Positions 6,309-6,769 of a stretch of 6,769 bases of DNA are shown here, piece after piece. This stretch comes from CAZFPT01 sp046541875 (GTDB lineage Bacteria; Planctomycetota; Phycisphaerae; SM23-33), in the NCBI GenBank assembly GCA_046541875.1, contig JBKHCL010000142.1, positions 1 to 6,769 of the forward strand. The letters run 5' to 3'. The notes beneath the pieces were generated by a model. The model was not told the origin of the DNA. It saw only the letters and a list, made by a program, of their open reading frames with translations, and did not search any database. Position numbers and translations under genes: made by a program. Every line of letters begins with the position of its first letter. Position 1 is the stretch's first letter.

Positions 6309-6431
6309 TATTCCTGCAAATCGTTGCCGGATCTCACCTTCACGCAATTGCAAAACCGTTGTCAACACATTCCAACACGCACCGCCCAGGCTTACGGAAC
6401 AGGTATTTGACCTATCTGCCGGGAAAATATG

Positions 6432-6447
6432 CGGTTGTGAACAACCG
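6432..6447. promoter_or_regulatory. Operator-like 16-bp perfect palindrome
   Basis: CGGTTGT (6432-6438) and ACAACCG (6441-6447) are perfect reverse complements around GA. The short spacer fits a dimeric repressor site better than an RNA hairpin. A + strand TTGACC lies 19 nt upstream and GGAGG follows at once. I cannot assign a regulator. Confidence 0.35.
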
Positions 6448-6660
6448 GAGGAAAAGCTGTGAGAACCTGTTGGCATTGCCGCCCTACAGCGGCGTCTTCG
6501 AGCTTCCAGGCCGGCCGATCGTCTCGATTTCACCGACGACCCTTGCCCGACGAGGCCTTCCTCCGTGACCAGTATAGCCAACCAATCGCGCCGCACCAAC
6601 GTACCGTCGCGGGCACACGCCCCGTCTTGAGGCCCATGGTTTATCCTGAATTCTCCGCCC

Positions 6661-6684
6661 CACCGGCGTGTTCCCACGCCGGTG
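6661..6684. repeat. Perfect 10-bp stem hairpin with TTCC loop
   Basis: CACCGGCGTG (6661-6670) and CACGCCGGTG (6675-6684) pair perfectly around TTCC. No T-run follows on either strand, which argues against an ordinary intrinsic terminator and for a dispersed palindromic repeat. Only one copy lies in the window. Confidence 0.6.
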
Positions 6685-6717
6685 CGTTCACGTGCCACGA
6701 AAAACCCTCCGAGCAAG

Positions 6718-6737
6718 CCCCCACCGTCAGGTGGGGG
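6718..6737. repeat. Perfect 8-bp stem hairpin with GTCA loop
   Basis: CCCCCACC (6718-6725) and GGTGGGGG (6730-6737) pair perfectly around GTCA. On the - strand a five-T run follows, but only after about 13 further bases, so it is at best a poor terminator for a gene to the right of the window. It sits 33 nt from the other GC hairpin and could be part of the same repeat tract. Confidence 0.5.
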
Positions 6738-6769
6738 ATAGAACGCATCCCGTAGCACGGCCTTCCAGG

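Larger units (their letters stand above)
6063..6769. other. Long upstream region of nrdJ without a convincing gene
   Basis: About 700 nt hold no open frame with protein-like features. From nrdJ outwards: two alternative small hairpins in the leader (6141-6163), a 5-bp GC hairpin (6222-6236), two NrdR-box-like sites (6262-6308), a 16-bp palindrome (6432-6447), a strong ribosome-site-like GGAGG (6447-6451) ahead of a GTG at 6459, and two perfect hairpins (6661-6684, 6718-6737). The - strand open frame at 6288-6758 reads straight through these hairpins, is Gly/Arg-rich and looks spurious. Confidence 0.6.

Noticed and set aside
6360..6365. Perfect TTGACA -35 on the - strand upstream of nrdJ
   Set aside because: No acceptable -10 hexamer lies 16-18 nt downstream, so it is not called as a promoter.
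6288..6758. A 156-codon - strand frame starting MLRDAFYPPP
   Set aside because: It reads through both perfect hairpins and the NrdR-like boxes, is rich in Gly and Arg, and has no recognisable domain or good ribosome site.

Overview
The window is GC-rich bacterial DNA. Small clues point to a planctomycete-like organism: a long class II ribonucleotide reductase, a lipoprotein with an Asp/Asn/Pro-rich linker, and scattered perfect GC-rich hairpins. This placement is an inference; no rRNA or other taxonomic marker is present.

Left end (1-244, + strand): the last ~80 codons of a gene that enters from outside, best read as the tail of prephenate dehydrogenase (tyrA). A perfect palindrome lies inside its reading frame and looks like a small in-frame insertion. 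It converges on the next cluster with a 34-nt gap.

279-2517 (all - strand, transcribed right to left): a DUF4203-like seven-helix membrane protein, leuD (small subunit of 3-isopropylmalate dehydratase, leucine synthesis), a small unrecognised lipoprotein, and a DUF167/YggU protein. leuD, the lipoprotein and yggU are packed as an operon: 7 nt between the first two, a 14-nt overlap between the last two. The membrane protein lies 83 nt upstream of leuD and may belong to the same transcript.

2518-3023: a 506-nt non-coding interval. It holds two tandem hairpins presenting nearly the same 10-nt loop, and a - strand TATAAT box with a poor -35.

3024-6062 (- strand): nrdJ, adenosylcobalamin-dependent ribonucleotide reductase of about 1012 residues, complete with active-site cysteines, TSCPD-like domain, low-complexity linker and C-terminal cysteine cluster.

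6063-6769: about 700 nt without a convincing gene. About 200 nt upstream of nrdJ are two 16-bp sequences that match the NrdR box and are offset by exactly 31 bp, the classic arrangement for repression of ribonucleotide reductase genes. Further out are an operator-like 16-bp palindrome and two perfect GC-rich hairpins.

The genes are mostly housekeeping (aromatic amino acid, leucine and deoxynucleotide synthesis). The points of interest are regulatory and repeat-like: the NrdR box pair, the twin hairpins with shared loops, and the palindrome inside the tyrA reading frame. No wholly new multi-gene system is visible.
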